A stretch of 64,000 bases of DNA from positions 91,204,501 through 91,268,500 of the forward strand of contig JALMGJ010000001.1 in assembly GCA_023362775.1 (NCBI GenBank). The letters are read 5' to 3'. Shown in pieces: positions 50,500 through 61,689 of this stretch. Every line of letters begins with the position of its first letter. Positions within the stretch are counted from its first letter, which is position 1. Under the pieces are notes generated by a model. That model was not told the DNA's origin. It worked only from the letters and a program-made list of their open reading frames with translations, and made no database searches. The position numbers and the translations under genes were made by a program. Origin of the DNA: Charina bottae (Eukaryota > Chordata > Lepidosauria > Squamata > Charinaidae).

Positions 50500-52090
50500 T
50501 ATGGAGACACCCAGGGAAAGCCAGGGCAGTGGCCATGCTGAGCCTTTCACAGGATGCTTCCCAGCATTTCAAGGAATGGAGCTTTTTGAGCACCAATGCA
50601 CGGTGCGAGGCACCTCTCTGAAACCTTTGTGTATCTGTTATGCTTGTTACCTGAGTGTTACTTAGCAGAGAAACAAGGCTGGAACTGTAAATGTAATGGG
50701 CTGTGAGAATAATCTTGAGAGACGGGAGGAGGAGCTGCAGCCTGGACAATGGTCTGACAAATGAAATCTGAGTCCAGACTGGAAATGTAATTTGAGAAAG
50801 CGTCTCAGAATTGACCCTCCCTAGTTCTCTGCAGTGTAAAGGCAGGGAGGGGGGAAGCGCTTTTCAACTTGCAAGATTTATGTCAGCCCTTTGAGGTAGT
50901 CCAGACCAGGAAACCAAAATCAAGAATACTGATACTACTTTAACTGCAAGGTTACAGTAACGGAAGGAACGGACTACCCTAGTTTCTAAACAGTTGGAAA
51001 CTGTTTTGAAATAAATTTTATTCATTCCCACTGGGAATTTTCTCATCTTCCCTCCCAGTATGAGGATAGATCAATTAAAGGCAGAATAAAAAAATAAAAT
51101 AAAATAAAATAATAAAATAATAAAATAACAAAATAGCAAAATAAATAAAATAAAATAAATAAAATAAATAAAATAAAATAATAAAATAAATAAAATAAAA
51201 TAAATAAAATAAATAAATAATAAATAAAATAAAATAAAATAAAATAAAATAAATAATAAAATAAAATAAAATAAAATAAAATAAATAAATAAAATAAAAT
51301 AAAATAAAATAATAAAATAAAATAAAATAAAATCAAGAATATTGATACTACTTTAACTGCAAGGTTACAGTAACAGAAGGAACGGACTACCCTAGTTTCT
51401 AAACAGTTGGAAACTGTTTTGAAATAAATTTTATTCATTCCAACTTGGAATTTTCTCATCTTCCCTCCCAGTATGAGGATAGATCAATTAAAAGCAGAAT
51501 AATAAAATAAAATAAAATAAAATAATAAAATAATAAAATAAAATAACAAAATAACAAAATAAATAAAATAAATAAAATAAAATAAATAATAAATAAAATA
51601 AAATAAAATAAAATAAAATAAATAAAATAAATAATAAATAAAATAAAATAAATATAAAATAAAATAATAAAATAAAATAAAATAAAATCAAGAATATTGA
51701 TACTACTTTAACTGCAAGGTTACAGTAACAGAAGGAACGGACTACCCTAGTTTCTAAACAGTTGGAAACTGTTTTGAAATAAATTTTATTCATTCCCACT
51801 GGGAATTTTCTCATCTTCCCTCCCAGTATGAGGATAGATCAATTAAAGGCAGAATAAAAAAATAAAATAAAATAAAATAATAAAATAATAAAATAATAAA
51901 ATAATAAAATAAATACATTTGGATAATCGCAGCACATCTCTTGTGTGAACTGCTTCAGTTCTGGCTTCAGATTAGGAGGAGACAGATAGTAAAAATAAGG
52001 ACCAATTATATACCTGAGCTCCAAACCTGGGTGGTTTTTTGGGTGGTCCTGTCAACTCAGCTAAGCCATCAATAAAAAGAAATAGAACAA

Positions 52091-52132
<42 letters not shown>

Positions 52133-55100
52133 AACATCAACATTATGATCATCACAATATTACTGTAGCAGCTATGGAGTGATGAAAGATTTCTTGCTTT
52201 AAAAAGAAAACAACTCCCTGTTTTTAATCAACCAGCTAACAGATTACATACACATATACTGTATATTACACTTTGCAACCCATAAGGCAGTGTTTTTGAA
52301 ACTTGGCAACTTTAAGATGAGTGGACTTCAACTCCCAGAATTCTCCAGCCCACACATCTTAAAGTTGCCAAGTTTGAAGAACACTGGCATAAGGGGTAAA
52401 CATCCTTCACTGTACAGAAGGAGAGGCAAAATACACAGAATCAGTGGATAATAGATAAAAAGAGTAACAACAGTTTGTGAAGTTAAAACAGTCAGCTTGG
52501 GAGAGATACTCACTGTAGCTTGTCTCCTTCTCTGGCAGTTTCTGAAAAGAATAAAACAAAATAGAATAAAATAAATAAACCCTTTGACACCTGTAGCACA
52601 ATGCTACACAAGGGCTTTGACTTCAGCATTCCAAGGATTGAAGCTCTAGTCCACAGAGCAGAGAGCTTATCTGGAACTCAGAAGCATCAGAGAGACAGAT
52701 CACACACCCCTAGGCAGTTGTCTGGACCCCTCTTTTATATGGAACGGAACCCTTCTACTTCTTCCTGAAGTTCCACCATACTGTAGGATATATTTATCCT
52801 AATAGCTGCACTTCTGCATAAAACAAGTCTAATATTATTTAATATAATGCACATTGCTTGTTTGTTTATGTATTTCCGAGATCTACATCCTTCCTGCCTC
52901 ACTAACTTATTCTGGATCCAATTCTGGTGCATTTTACACCCATGATATCTGATTCAGTGACTGGCTAATTTCTATGACTGTTTTTTTCTGACCTTATCTT
53001 CTTTTGAAACTCTCAGCAGAAGAAAGAAAGGCTAGAAAGAGTGTAGAGAGCAGAGGTTGGGCCATGATGCCAGGAAGGGTGGCCCTTTGAGTAAACTTAC
53101 TGGGGGGGAGGAATTGCTGTTCACAGAAGCCATGGGGTCCTGTGATAGAGAAGAGGGGCAAAATCAACAATAATAAAAAAAAACAAGTATTTTGAGTGAT
53201 GCACTGAATGCAGAAATAACTTGCAATCCAAGATTATGCCCCACCAAGGTGAAAATCGGAGTATCTAAATTTACAAAGCCCATCTTTCAACCCAGGACAA
53301 CTCATTTAAAGAAATGCTAGATCTCAGTTTGAGTAAGTGAAAAACTGAGCTTTGCTATTTGGAACCCCTCAGAGGCTGATCCACAAAAAAGAAAGAAAAT
53401 GCTTTCAAGCAGTTCCACACTAGCTATTTTAAGCTTCTCCACAAGGGCCCTAGGGCTGGTTTTTCAGTATCACATATCTCTCCCACCCAGTCCCCTTTGG
53501 TCTCTACCAGTAACAACAAAAGAACTGTGGTATGTGAAACAACCTTCCCTGAATTTACTGAGATTGTTTAGCTGGAAGGTAACAAATCTTATTATCCCAG
53601 CGGTTGCCTCTTTCACTCACTGACCAAGGCTTTTTCTTCCTGCCGAAGCCACTGATAGTCCTCCACCATCTGCTTCTGCTGCTTATCGAGGAGCTGACGC
53701 ATTTTAGCTCGTTCCATCTCCCACAGTTTCTGGGCTTCTTCCCGGCTACTGGGCCTAAGGAAATCCTCCTCCTTAGAAAAGAAGGAAAAGAATGGAAAGT
53801 GAGAGGCCTTTTTCCTGAGATAGCACCCCCAAATCTCTGATTGGTTACCAGTCCCATGAATTACTTTAGGGACTGGTAACCCTTAGGGACAATCATCAAA
53901 GAAAATGATTGGGACACAAGTGAGCCCCCCATGAACCAGAAGTTAAAGCGATGAGACTTTAATATGCATTTCAGGCAGAGGTCACCTGAATAGATGGTTC
54001 AGGCTACCATATTTGGCCTGCAAAAATGTTGATGACCACTACATGGTGGCAGAGATACAGATCTTTCTGTATCGCTTTGCTACCATCTAGTGGTCATCGA
54101 TGTTTTTGCAGCTCAGAGAGAGAAGCCTAAGGATATCTCCCTGCAGAGGTTTGGGCCCTCAGAGGGACAAGGAACAACCTACAATGCTAGATAGCCATTG
54201 TCCAGTGTTGGTGTGAAAGGGAAGGAAGAATGTGCTGAGTAGCTTTTACAGGGACCAAAACACGGCTAAGCTTAAGATGGATATGACTTTCAGAGTTTAA
54301 GAAAAAAAGGGAGAGTTGGGGGGATTTAAAGGATACATTAAAAGTTTAATTAGTCTAAAATCCAAAGAAACTCTGGAACCATACCAGAACAAAAATAGAG
54401 TACAACCCTTTATCAGCATACCATAGCTCTTTCCTTTGGCAAAATAAATAGCGAAGCCAATTGGCTTCAACAGTAGTTCAATAAATAATTCCAATGTACT
54501 TCAAATATGTTTGTCAGCGGAAATTGCTAACAGTAAAGCAGATTAAAAGCATCTGTCATTCCATTTGCAGAGGAAGGATGTTCCAACGTGCAGCGTTGGA
54601 TCTATTTAATTGCTAAACCATTTCGCCCAACAAAGAAATCTGAAATGCACTGAGGACAATTTCTCAAATTATGTTTGCTCCTATGTTTGGCCGTGTCACT
54701 TTTCTTGTTATAGGCACACCCCACTTTTTGTTTACTTCTTAAATGAAACCTGGGCTGAAGGTTCTTGGATTTCTCCTTGAACTTTTTCTAGGAAAGTCTC
54801 CAGGAACCACTGGATGGCTTCAGCTCAGAAGCGAGTCAAGGAATAGAGATGAAAAAAGGAAAAAGGTTGTACTTGGTTAGCATGAGTTCACCCATCAGGA
54901 CTCTTCTTGATTTAATATGCTTTTATTATTGTTTCTTTCCTGAACAGAGGAAGGCCTTGGCTACTTGAGGCAAGTCATTCCTAGAACCTTCTAGGACCTT
55001 TCACAATAGATAGGACTGCAATGAAAGCAGGCTATGCAGGACTAATTGCAAAAAACGACATGTAAGCGAATTAGGCAAGAATATTCGCATAAGCAGTAAA

Positions 55101-58100
55101 AACAGTAGCACGAAGGACAACAGCAGCTATACAACAAGAGAAGATAAAGTCCTCCTTCCAGAGCATAGCTTCTCACATACATCTGATGATTAGTGGCCTG
55201 TAGCTCTGAAAAGGCGCAGGCCTGCTTCCTATTGAATATTTCAACCCCGCAAAGGCTTATGTTCTGGTCCACCTCACCCACCTTCACGATTAAGAGTCTT
55301 TTATACCCTGGCAATTTACTGTTAGAGAACTTCAGCCAGACCTTGGATGGATGGATGGATGGATGGATGGATGGATGGATAGAGTCACCTAGCAATATGC
55401 ATGAAAGTGGGGCCAACTAGTCTCCTGGACTCACTAGTTATATCATGTTTATGGAATGACTCAGGCTGCTTGTTGCCTAGCAACATACATTAGGAGCTAG
55501 GGGAAAGACTGAAACTTTTGTCAGTGTGGCAAAAGAAACAGGGCAGCTACTTCAAAGCTCTTCATGGGGTTCTTTGTTTAAGAGAAAGCTACTAGTAATT
55601 AAGGCAGGGGGTTTACAGTTTTTTTATTTAACAAATGGATAGACTTGGTGAGGACAGCATCACAATGACAGAGTCTGTCCTCGGGCTTCCAGATCTATCT
55701 GTACTTGTTTGTTTGAATGTTAGAAGAAAGTCTACATGCACCTTATTTACTTATTTATTGCATGAATATATTCTGCCTTTTTTCAGAGATCACAAAAGGG
55801 CTTACATGGGAGAGGCTCCCTGTTAATTCTATCTCCCAAACATGACCCTGTGAAGTATGCTGGGCTGAGAGGGATTCATCAGAGTTCTCTAGTGAAGTAG
55901 GACTTAAACTTGTGTTGCCCTGGTCCAAGCCCAACACCTTAACCTCTATCTACCATTAACCTCTACTGGCTCCCAATGCATCTGACAACTGTCATATATC
56001 TGGGAATTTGATAACTGACAGCCCACCAGCAGCAAGTGAAGATTCATTGTACTCAAGTTGAGCATATGAACACATCATAGCCACAAAATTCAGTTCATAA
56101 CCTAGTCTCAGGGTCAATTAATATTTTTTAAATTCAGGAATGGTTCTGTGCATCTATATCTGTGGTCACATGGTGGTGTAGAGCTGTGCATGTTAAAATA
56201 ATTCAACTGAAGGACAGGTTGTCAGGTCTTAGAGCTTCAGAACTTGACCCTCAGGGATGACGTGTGAAAAATACAGTGCTTAAGAGATTAGAATCTAGAG
56301 AAAGATAGCAGACCAGGGTCTGGAGCTAAGCAATTCTTAGGGCCTTTCCCCACTAGAACCTAACTATGGCATAACAATGCCCTGACAACCTCTTTTTTCT
56401 TCCATATCCTCATGATGTTGGCTTGATCTCACCTTCGATCAGTTAGATGATCTGTAGGAAGTTGAATTAGCATGGTTCCTAGTGGCTACTTTAGGCTAGT
56501 GCATACATACCCCCTCCCCTCTGGTGCCTGGGCAATGTCCTCCAGGGTCATTCTGCTCCAGGCAGCAGAAGAGTCTAGATCTTTCAAACCAGGCTATCTC
56601 CTTGCATCTTTCAGGCCTCTAAGCTGAGTTTCTGCTGAGAAAACTGGATACACTGAATGGCTGATTAGTGATAATGGCAGGATGGTTGCATGGTGAACTT
56701 GGGGAGAGGGACAGATGGCTAAATCCACCCATCTGTCAAAACTCATTGCCCCACACCATATTAGGAAGAATGATCAGTGCATGTTTTCATCTTGGCTGGT
56801 GATGTTTGTGGAAAGGGAAGAAAACAAAGTCAGGGAAATGCATCAGTCTCTCACATCAACATGCTCTGTACACTGTAAGTAACAGCAACACTATTTGCCA
56901 CAATTGTGCCTGTAGTAGGACAGGGACCACCAGTGGGGGAAGGAATTGTCATGCCATTATAGCTTTCTGCCAGCTTAAGGGATGGTGGATAGTACTTTAT
57001 CTCAGCCATGAGGAAAAGTCCTGAGTCACTCCATGGTGGAACCTGATGGACAGGGGAGCAAAGCTAACAGCAAAACCAATCAGGAAGCCAAGCAATGAAT
57101 TGATTTGCTTCCTTGGGTACTGGCCTTTCACTTTGAAGACAAAACCTGACATGATATTTCATGTAGGTAGCCTTAGCATAATTCATTCCAAAAATAAAAT
57201 AACCGGCAAATGACCCCTTCCCTCTGTTCAGATTAGCACCCTGGTCAATAGGAGGCAATTTTAACAGTTTCCCCTACTGGCAGTATCAATTCAGATTGGA
57301 ATGGTGGAGGATGGGGTTCATTTTTTGATGACATATTTACTATTATTATTATTATATTGCTGTTATTGGATAATGTTTTTATTACACTATTTTGTAAATT
57401 GTTCTGGGCAATTTTGGGAGGAAGAGCAGTCTAAATTGAAATACCCTGCATGGAAACAAAAGCTCTCATTGGAATTAATGTTGAGCTACAGTTGGGCCAA
57501 CTATGTGATAAAACATTTCATCTAATTTAGCCTTGAGATTTTACTTCTTGAGACTTCTTGGGGTGATCTGAGGTAAAACTTGAATTCAAGTAATTTGCCC
57601 CATCTTCAGAAAATGAGCTAACCCAGGATGTCGTCAGCACTGTACAGTAATCCTAGCTTACAATAACTCTGTAAAGTAGATCAGTTAGAAGGAGAAGCCC
57701 AAGGCTAAGAGGGAGAGGACTAAGTGAAATCTTTTCGGAGTTGGGAAGCCTTCAGAAATCTAATAAATACATAAAAATAAAAATAAAAGTCAGGTGTGTG
57801 TGAGATTCTAAAATGACACCTTCCCTTCTTCCAATGAGCCAAGAGCCAGGCACTTCTGGGTAGCGATTAAGGTGTTGGGCAAAGAGTGGTGAGACCCAGG
57901 TTCTAGTCGACCTTCAGCCACAGATTCACTTAGGGCCAGTCACTCGCTCCCAGCCCTACCTGCCTCACAAGATTATTGCTGTGGGGAAAAACAGAAGCGG
58001 GGCTGCTACACATATCACTTTAAGCTCCTGAGTGAAAGACAGGATATAAATCTAATAAATATTATAACTGGGAGATATCTTCCCATTTCAGCATTTAAAA

Positions 58101-60580
58101 AAAAAATATTTCCTCTTATTCCAGTTCCTTTTCATTACTGTGAACTGGCCTGACACTGCTCCTCATTAATCTCATCATGTTGAAAACTCTTAACTTGCAG
58201 CAAATGCTCTTGAGAATTCATAGAAGGAAATATAAAACATACATTATGTGGTAGGATGCAACTCTCTAGTCCCAAAACAACCTACCAAGGCCGGCCAAGC
58301 CTTTCCACTCACGCACTCACTCACTTGAATGCCTCCCCCCGCCTTTGTAGCCTTGAAGGAGCCATCTTGCGTTTGACTTCAGGCTGAGTCTCAGGCCAGC
58401 TGGCCAGCTTTGTCTTACCCTCATGCTGTGGCGCTTGAAGACGTTGTGTCTGTTGAGTGGTGGGGTATGCAGAGAGTTGACAGGTGATGGGTACTCGATG
58501 GGACTGGTGAGCGTTGGTGAGCTGGCACACAGACCCTCGGGTACCTGGGAAGGTGGAAGGAAAAGGCAGCGGGCACAAAACAATAGACACAGCATAAGCA
58601 GTAGGCACACAAACTGAGCAGAGAGAGCACTCCAGAAACAGATATATATATATAGTAGGTCTGATGCCTTTATTTGACTTCAGAAATGGAAGACTTCAGA
58701 AACCTTAATTTTTAATTCGCCATTAGTTCCTCTTGATTGTGAAAGTCGCTTTTAAAACTTCACATATATTGACATTTTAAATGTTTAAAACTGAGATTCC
58801 CAAGTACAGGGGTAGTACATTTTGATAAGGTAAAGGTAAAGGTTCCCCCCGCACAGTTGTGCAGTCGTGTCCGACTCTAGGGGCCAGTGCTCATCTCCGT
58901 TTGTTAGCTGAAGAGCCAGCGTTGTCCAAAGATGCTTCCACGGTCATGTGGCCGGCATGATGCACGCGGAACGCTGTTACCTACCCACCGAAGTGGTACC
59001 TACTCATCTACTTGCATTTGCATGCTTTCGAATTGCTAGGTTGGCAAGAGCTGGAGCTAGTGCGGGAGCTCACTCCGTCACGCGGGATTTTGATAGTTCC
59101 CTTGAAAAATATATGTCATCCTTTTGTAGTCAAAATAAAACATCAAAAGACCAGCAAAGAATACCAGCAGGTTTAAGGACCTCCAGGTTTGCAGAAGTCA
59201 AATTAGATTCTTACAAGTGCATCTTTAGCAAAGTGATATATTTGCAGAGATATATTGCACATACTCCTTTCAAAAGTAAATGTCAGGTAAACAATAACGG
59301 AGCCAAATGCAATACAATAAAGTGGTGAGATCTGTCAATGTGGTGAACTTTTAAATTAAATTAAAACTGAGATGTAAGTGCAAACCCACAAAACAAATCC
59401 TTGGGTGAAGATTTTGAAACTTTATATGCAAAGACTGAAGATTGCAAGTTCAGAGGTTCGAATCCCTAGCCCCGCGTGATGGAGTGAGCTCCTGCACTCG
59501 CCCCAGCTATTGCCAACCTAGCAATTCAAAAGCATGCAAATGCAAGTAGATAAATAGGTACCACTTCGGTGGGTAGGTAACAGCGTTCCGCGCGCGTCAT
59601 GTGGCCACATGACCGTGGAAGCGTCTTCGGACAACGCTGCCTCTTTGGCTAACAAACGGAGATGAGCACCGGCCCCTAGAGTCGGACACGACTGCACAAA
59701 TGTGTGGGGGGAACCTTTACCTTTACCTTTTTATTGCATGTACTCCTTTCAAAAGTAAATGTCAAGTAAACAGTAACGGAGCCAAATGCAATACAATAAA
59801 GTGGTGAGATCTGTCAATGTGGTGAACTTTTAAATTAAATAAAAACTGAGATGTAAGTGCAAACCCACAAAACAGATCCTTGGGTGAAGATTTTGAAACT
59901 TTATATGCAAAGACTGAAGGATCACGTAAATTATTTGGTTTAGAAATGCAGAGGGTTGCAAGATGAAGCTTTTATTTTGAAATGACTTGCCCTCAGGGGC
60001 ATCTGCCTGGAGGTCAAATTTAAGATGGTGGCTACGACCATGTGATTGAAGCTCTGCCCCTTTTTATAAACACGTGTCACACACATAAAGAAGGGCTTAA
60101 CTTTTTTGATGCCCCTGCCTGCCCCACTGACAGAGTTTTACAGAGGGTCCAAACATCGTTACCTTTCTTATGTGCTTTCCCTCTGCTACTGCCACCTTAT
60201 TTTCCTACTCAGCAAATCTTTTAAGCAAAGAGGACAGAATAAATGAATGGTGTTTCTAGATTGGCAGTTGTAGGGGAAGCCATCCATCTGGAATCATCTC
60301 TAGAGAAAAGCATCAAGCAGCTGCTACATATTCAGCAGGGGGTGGGGAAGTGATGCTTATCAACAGCTCAGAAGAAATGAATAAACATCTATGTACGTTT
60401 GGCAAAGTTGAGAAAAAGCCAACAGCAAAAGAGCTGCATTAGTTTTGAAAGCATGAGTAGAAGAAAAAAGCTTTAAAAAATCACTTTAGGATATGGGAAC
60501 CTCTTGGATCTTACCTGGAACTGCAGTTTGGGGGCCAGTAAATTGGTCTGAGGAGGTGGTTTGTACTTTGGTCTGCTGGG
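48058..60580 (-). CDS. PTK2B: Protein-tyrosine kinase 2-beta (PYK2), 3' nine coding exons
   Basis: On minus, join 60580-60515, 58544-58419, 53771-53625, 53139-53101, 52541-52514, 52060-52014, 49880-49734, 49027-48947, 48273-48058: 298 residues plus stop. PYK2 is a cytosolic calcium- and adhesion-responsive kinase of the FAK family. This part holds the proline-rich linker (RPKYKPPPQTN, TGPPKKPPRFGAQ), which family members use to bind SH3 proteins, an acidic-basic coiled segment (KLWEMERAKMRQLLDKQQKQ) and the FAT domain. FAT blocks include TANLDRTDDPVYSDVMGLVK, VGLSLRKLIGSVDDILPALP, TQKLLNKDLAELINKMRLAQ and the last helix LTASHTLAVDAKNLLDAVDQ. All junction phases agree. The human-like exon order, and the absence of FAK1-specific sequence, identify PTK2B. 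Upstream exons (FERM, kinase) are outside the window. Confidence 0.95.
48947..49027 (-). CDS. PTK2B: PTK2B exon (FAT helix 2)
   Basis: 81 bases, phase 0 at both ends, encoding DVGLSLRKLIGSVDDILPAL and PASSRTE. Minus-strand acceptor TTTTTGTAG, donor GTGAAT. Confidence 0.95.
49734..49880 (-). CDS. PTK2B: PTK2B exon (FAT helix 1)
   Basis: 147 bases: MSLQPTPTANLDRTDDPVYS, then DVMGLVKAVLRLKNEVSNH and RYILVVK. The Tyr in DPVYSDV is at the position of the conserved FAT tyrosine, but the human context DLVYLNV is changed. Acceptor CCCTTTTCAG, donor GTAATA. Confidence 0.93.
49881..52013 (-). other. PTK2B: PTK2B intron with AAAAT cassette array
   Basis: Holds an (AC)n run (50464-50494) and the three-unit cassette array (50921-51914). 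Confidence 0.75.
50921..51914. repeat. Tandem array of three cassettes, each unique block plus (AAAAT)n
   Basis: Units start at 50921, 51334 and 51689 with CAAGAATA(C/T)TGATACTAC. Each has a nearly identical block of about 165 bases ending GAGGATAGATCAATTAAA, then a (AAAAT)n/(AAAT)n run of about 245, 185 and 60 bases. Unit length differs only through the microsatellite. Confidence 0.88.
52014..52060 (-). CDS. PTK2B: PTK2B exon (proline-rich motif)
   Basis: 47 bases. The first two complete a Thr codon, then ELTGPPKKPPRFGAQ. PPKKPPR is a basic-flanked polyproline motif of the SH3-ligand type. Donor GTATAT. Confidence 0.9.
52061..52513 (-). other. PTK2B: PTK2B intron with (ATT)n and MITE
   Basis: (ATT)n array at 52094-52128. 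Palindromic hAT MITE at 52288-52386 (CAGTGTTTTTGAAACTTGGC ... AACACTG; TSD CCATAAGG / GCATAAGG). Confidence 0.75.
52288..52386. mobile_element. Palindromic hAT MITE, centrally deleted
   Basis: Same arms as 20346-20480, with a short centre (AATTCTCCAGCCCACACATC). The TSD is 7 of 8 identical (52280-52287 and 52387-52394). Confidence 0.75.
52514..52541 (-). CDS. PTK2B: PTK2B micro-exon
   Basis: 28 bases: KLPEKETSY plus one base. Human has PLTPEKEVGY here. Acceptor CTTTTCAG, donor GTGAGT. It is supported by phase and by the match on both sides. Confidence 0.85.
53101..53139 (-). CDS. PTK2B: PTK2B small exon
   Basis: 39 bases: DPMASVNSNSSPP, matching human DPMV at its start and then diverging. 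Acceptor CTATCACAG, donor GTAAGT. Confidence 0.85.
53625..53771 (-). CDS. PTK2B: PTK2B exon (charged helical segment)
   Basis: 147 bases: EEDFLRPSSREEAQKLWEME through QMVEDYQWLRQEEKAL. Strongly conserved with human. The in-frame donor is TTG|GTCAGT; a stronger GTGAGTG lies 4 bases further and would shift the frame. Confidence 0.95.
54019..54110. repeat. Palindromic repeat (TGCAAAAA...CACTA)
   Basis: TGCAAAAATGTTGATGACCA and TGGTCATCGATGTTTTTGCA are near-perfect inverted arms around a 27-base centre. Related single arms occur near 18745 and 42450. Confidence 0.6.
55346..55380. repeat. (GGAT)n microsatellite
   Basis: About nine GGAT units in the PTK2B intron. Confidence 0.85.
57845..57995 (+). 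mobile_element. Diverged family-B-like SINE
   Basis: GTAGCGATTAAGGTGTTGGG, CCAGGTTCTAGTC and GGGCCAGTCACTCGCTCCCA are in the SINE order but diverged. Confidence 0.5.
58419..58544 (-). CDS. PTK2B: PTK2B exon (Ser/Pro-rich, 42 residues)
   Basis: 126 bases, phase 0 at both ends: VPEGLCASSPTLTSPIEYPS through RHNVFKRHSMR. Almost identical to human. This exon appears to be the 42-residue segment missing from the shorter human isoform. Being symmetric it could be skipped here too. Confidence 0.95.
58828..59086 (-). mobile_element. SINE family A, 5'-truncated
   Basis: Tail and body are present, but the tRNA-like head is missing (stops at CGCGGG). Perfect 9-bp TSD ATTTTGATA (58819-58827 and 59087-59095). 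Confidence 0.85.
59253..59440. repeat. Direct repeat, left copy (188 bp)
   Basis: About 97 percent identical by eye to 59732-59919, with only around five or six differences. It includes GGAGCCAAATGCAATACAAT and ends AAGACTGAAG. The two copies bracket a SINE. Confidence 0.88.
59440..59731 (+). mobile_element. SINE family A between long direct repeats
   Basis: Starts inside the head at GATTGCAAGTTCAGAGGTTC (B box GGTTCGAATCC present, A box lost) and ends GGAACCTTTACCTTTACCTT. Confidence 0.85.
59732..59919. repeat. Direct repeat, right copy (188 bp)
   Basis: Second copy of 59253-59440, in the same orientation. Confidence 0.88.
60013..60110. repeat. AAGATGGTGG-family repeat
   Basis: TTAAGATGGTGGCTACGACC ... 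ACGTGTCACACACATAAAGA, related to 4419-4560 and 32541-32675. Confidence 0.5.
60515..60580 (-). CDS. PTK2B: PTK2B exon (proline-rich start)
   Basis: 66 bases: PSRPKYKPPPQTNLLAPKLQ FQ, with one Arg-to-Lys change from human as I recall it. Acceptor TCCTCGCAG, donor GTAAGA. This is the most upstream PTK2B exon found in the window. Confidence 0.95.
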
Positions 60581-60881
60581 CTGCGAGGAATAAGAAAAAC
60601 AAATATATAGGAGTCAGTTAGCAAGGCTGATAACAGAAGAGCATAGAGTCAAATATCTGGAAATAATTCCTATCTTTACTTCTTTCAAAGTCTCACCTCT
60701 ACTTTTTAAACAGCAAATCTATATACACGACATCAGTGTATATTTATAAATATGCATAAACATACGCTCCATGCACACTGCAAAAACCTATGTGTAACAT
60801 TTAATACATCTCCATCAAATCCATGAATCAAAAATGAGCACTCCCAATAACAATATTAACTATGTATTAATTTCTCAATGA

Positions 60882-61088
60882 CAGCCAGTTTGGGTAGCGG
60901 TTAAGGCACCAGGCTAGAAACTGGGAGACCCTGAGTTCTAGTCTTGCCTTAGGCACAAAGCCAGCTAGATGACCTTGGCCAGTCACATTCTCCCAGCCCT
61001 AGGAAGAAGGCAATGGCAAACCACTTGCCAAGAAAACTACAGGGACTTGTCCAGGCAGTTGCCAGGAGTTAACACTGATATGAAGGCT
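60882..61088 (+). mobile_element. MIR-like tRNA-derived SINE (family B)
   Basis: ACAGCCAGTTTGGGTAGCGG, GGTTAAGGCACCAGG, GAGTTCTAGTCTTGCC, GATGACCTTGGCCAGTCACA and CTTGCCAAGAAAACTACAGG in order. Confidence 0.8.
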
Positions 61089-61689
61089 CCAAAAAAAACC
61101 CAAAAACAAAACACAACCCTCTTAAAACAGGTGTGTTGAATTAGGAGATTAATGTGTGTAATTGCATAATTTCATTACAATGGCCACCCCAGAAGGTCAA
61201 AGAAAAAGAGAGAGGAAATAAAAGAAATGGAACCAGGGCTCTATTCCTGGTAGAAATTTTAACTGACTGTCTTCTATAGACATAGATAAATGTTTTTCAT
61301 CATAATGTAGCTCATATTTTCTTAAAATATACTTTCCAATGAGGTTTATGTTGTTTATAAAATATTAGCTCCAGAAGTATTGGCTTTCATTAATAAACTT
61401 TTGTAATGTCCAAATTACAAATGTTTCTTTCCTCTTGTTTTATCACCATGAACATATATTGAGAGAAAAATAACAACTGGACAATGTCTTTTTGACTGTC
61501 AGAATCAGGAGCTATTATCCAAGGAGTCCCCCACCTACCACACACATCTAAATTAGGGTCCTTTACTGTCTTCCATCTTCTAACCAAATTCAGACAGTAA
61601 TTATCAAATTTTCACAATTTATACTGGATGGCACAGAAAAATGTAACTGCAACTTATTTTATAATCAGTCATGTGTTTTGTCTTTCCAA

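Larger units (their letters stand above)
53772..58418 (-). other. PTK2B: PTK2B intron
   Basis: Contains an inverted repeat 54019-54110, (GGAT)n 55346-55380, old SINE pieces near 55745-55950 and 57845-57995, and a CR1-like patch near 57340-57430. Nothing else is recognised in this 4.6 kb. Confidence 0.6.
58545..60514 (-). other. PTK2B: PTK2B intron with SINEs and 188-bp direct repeats
   Basis: Holds SINE-A 58828-59086, direct repeats 59253-59440 and 59732-59919 around SINE-A 59440-59731, and an AAGATGGTGG repeat 60013-60110. Confidence 0.8.

Noticed and set aside
51043..51814. Hydrophobic Phe/Leu/Ile/Tyr-rich frames resembling membrane proteins
   Set aside because: Reverse translation of (AAAAT)n runs in the intronic cassette array.
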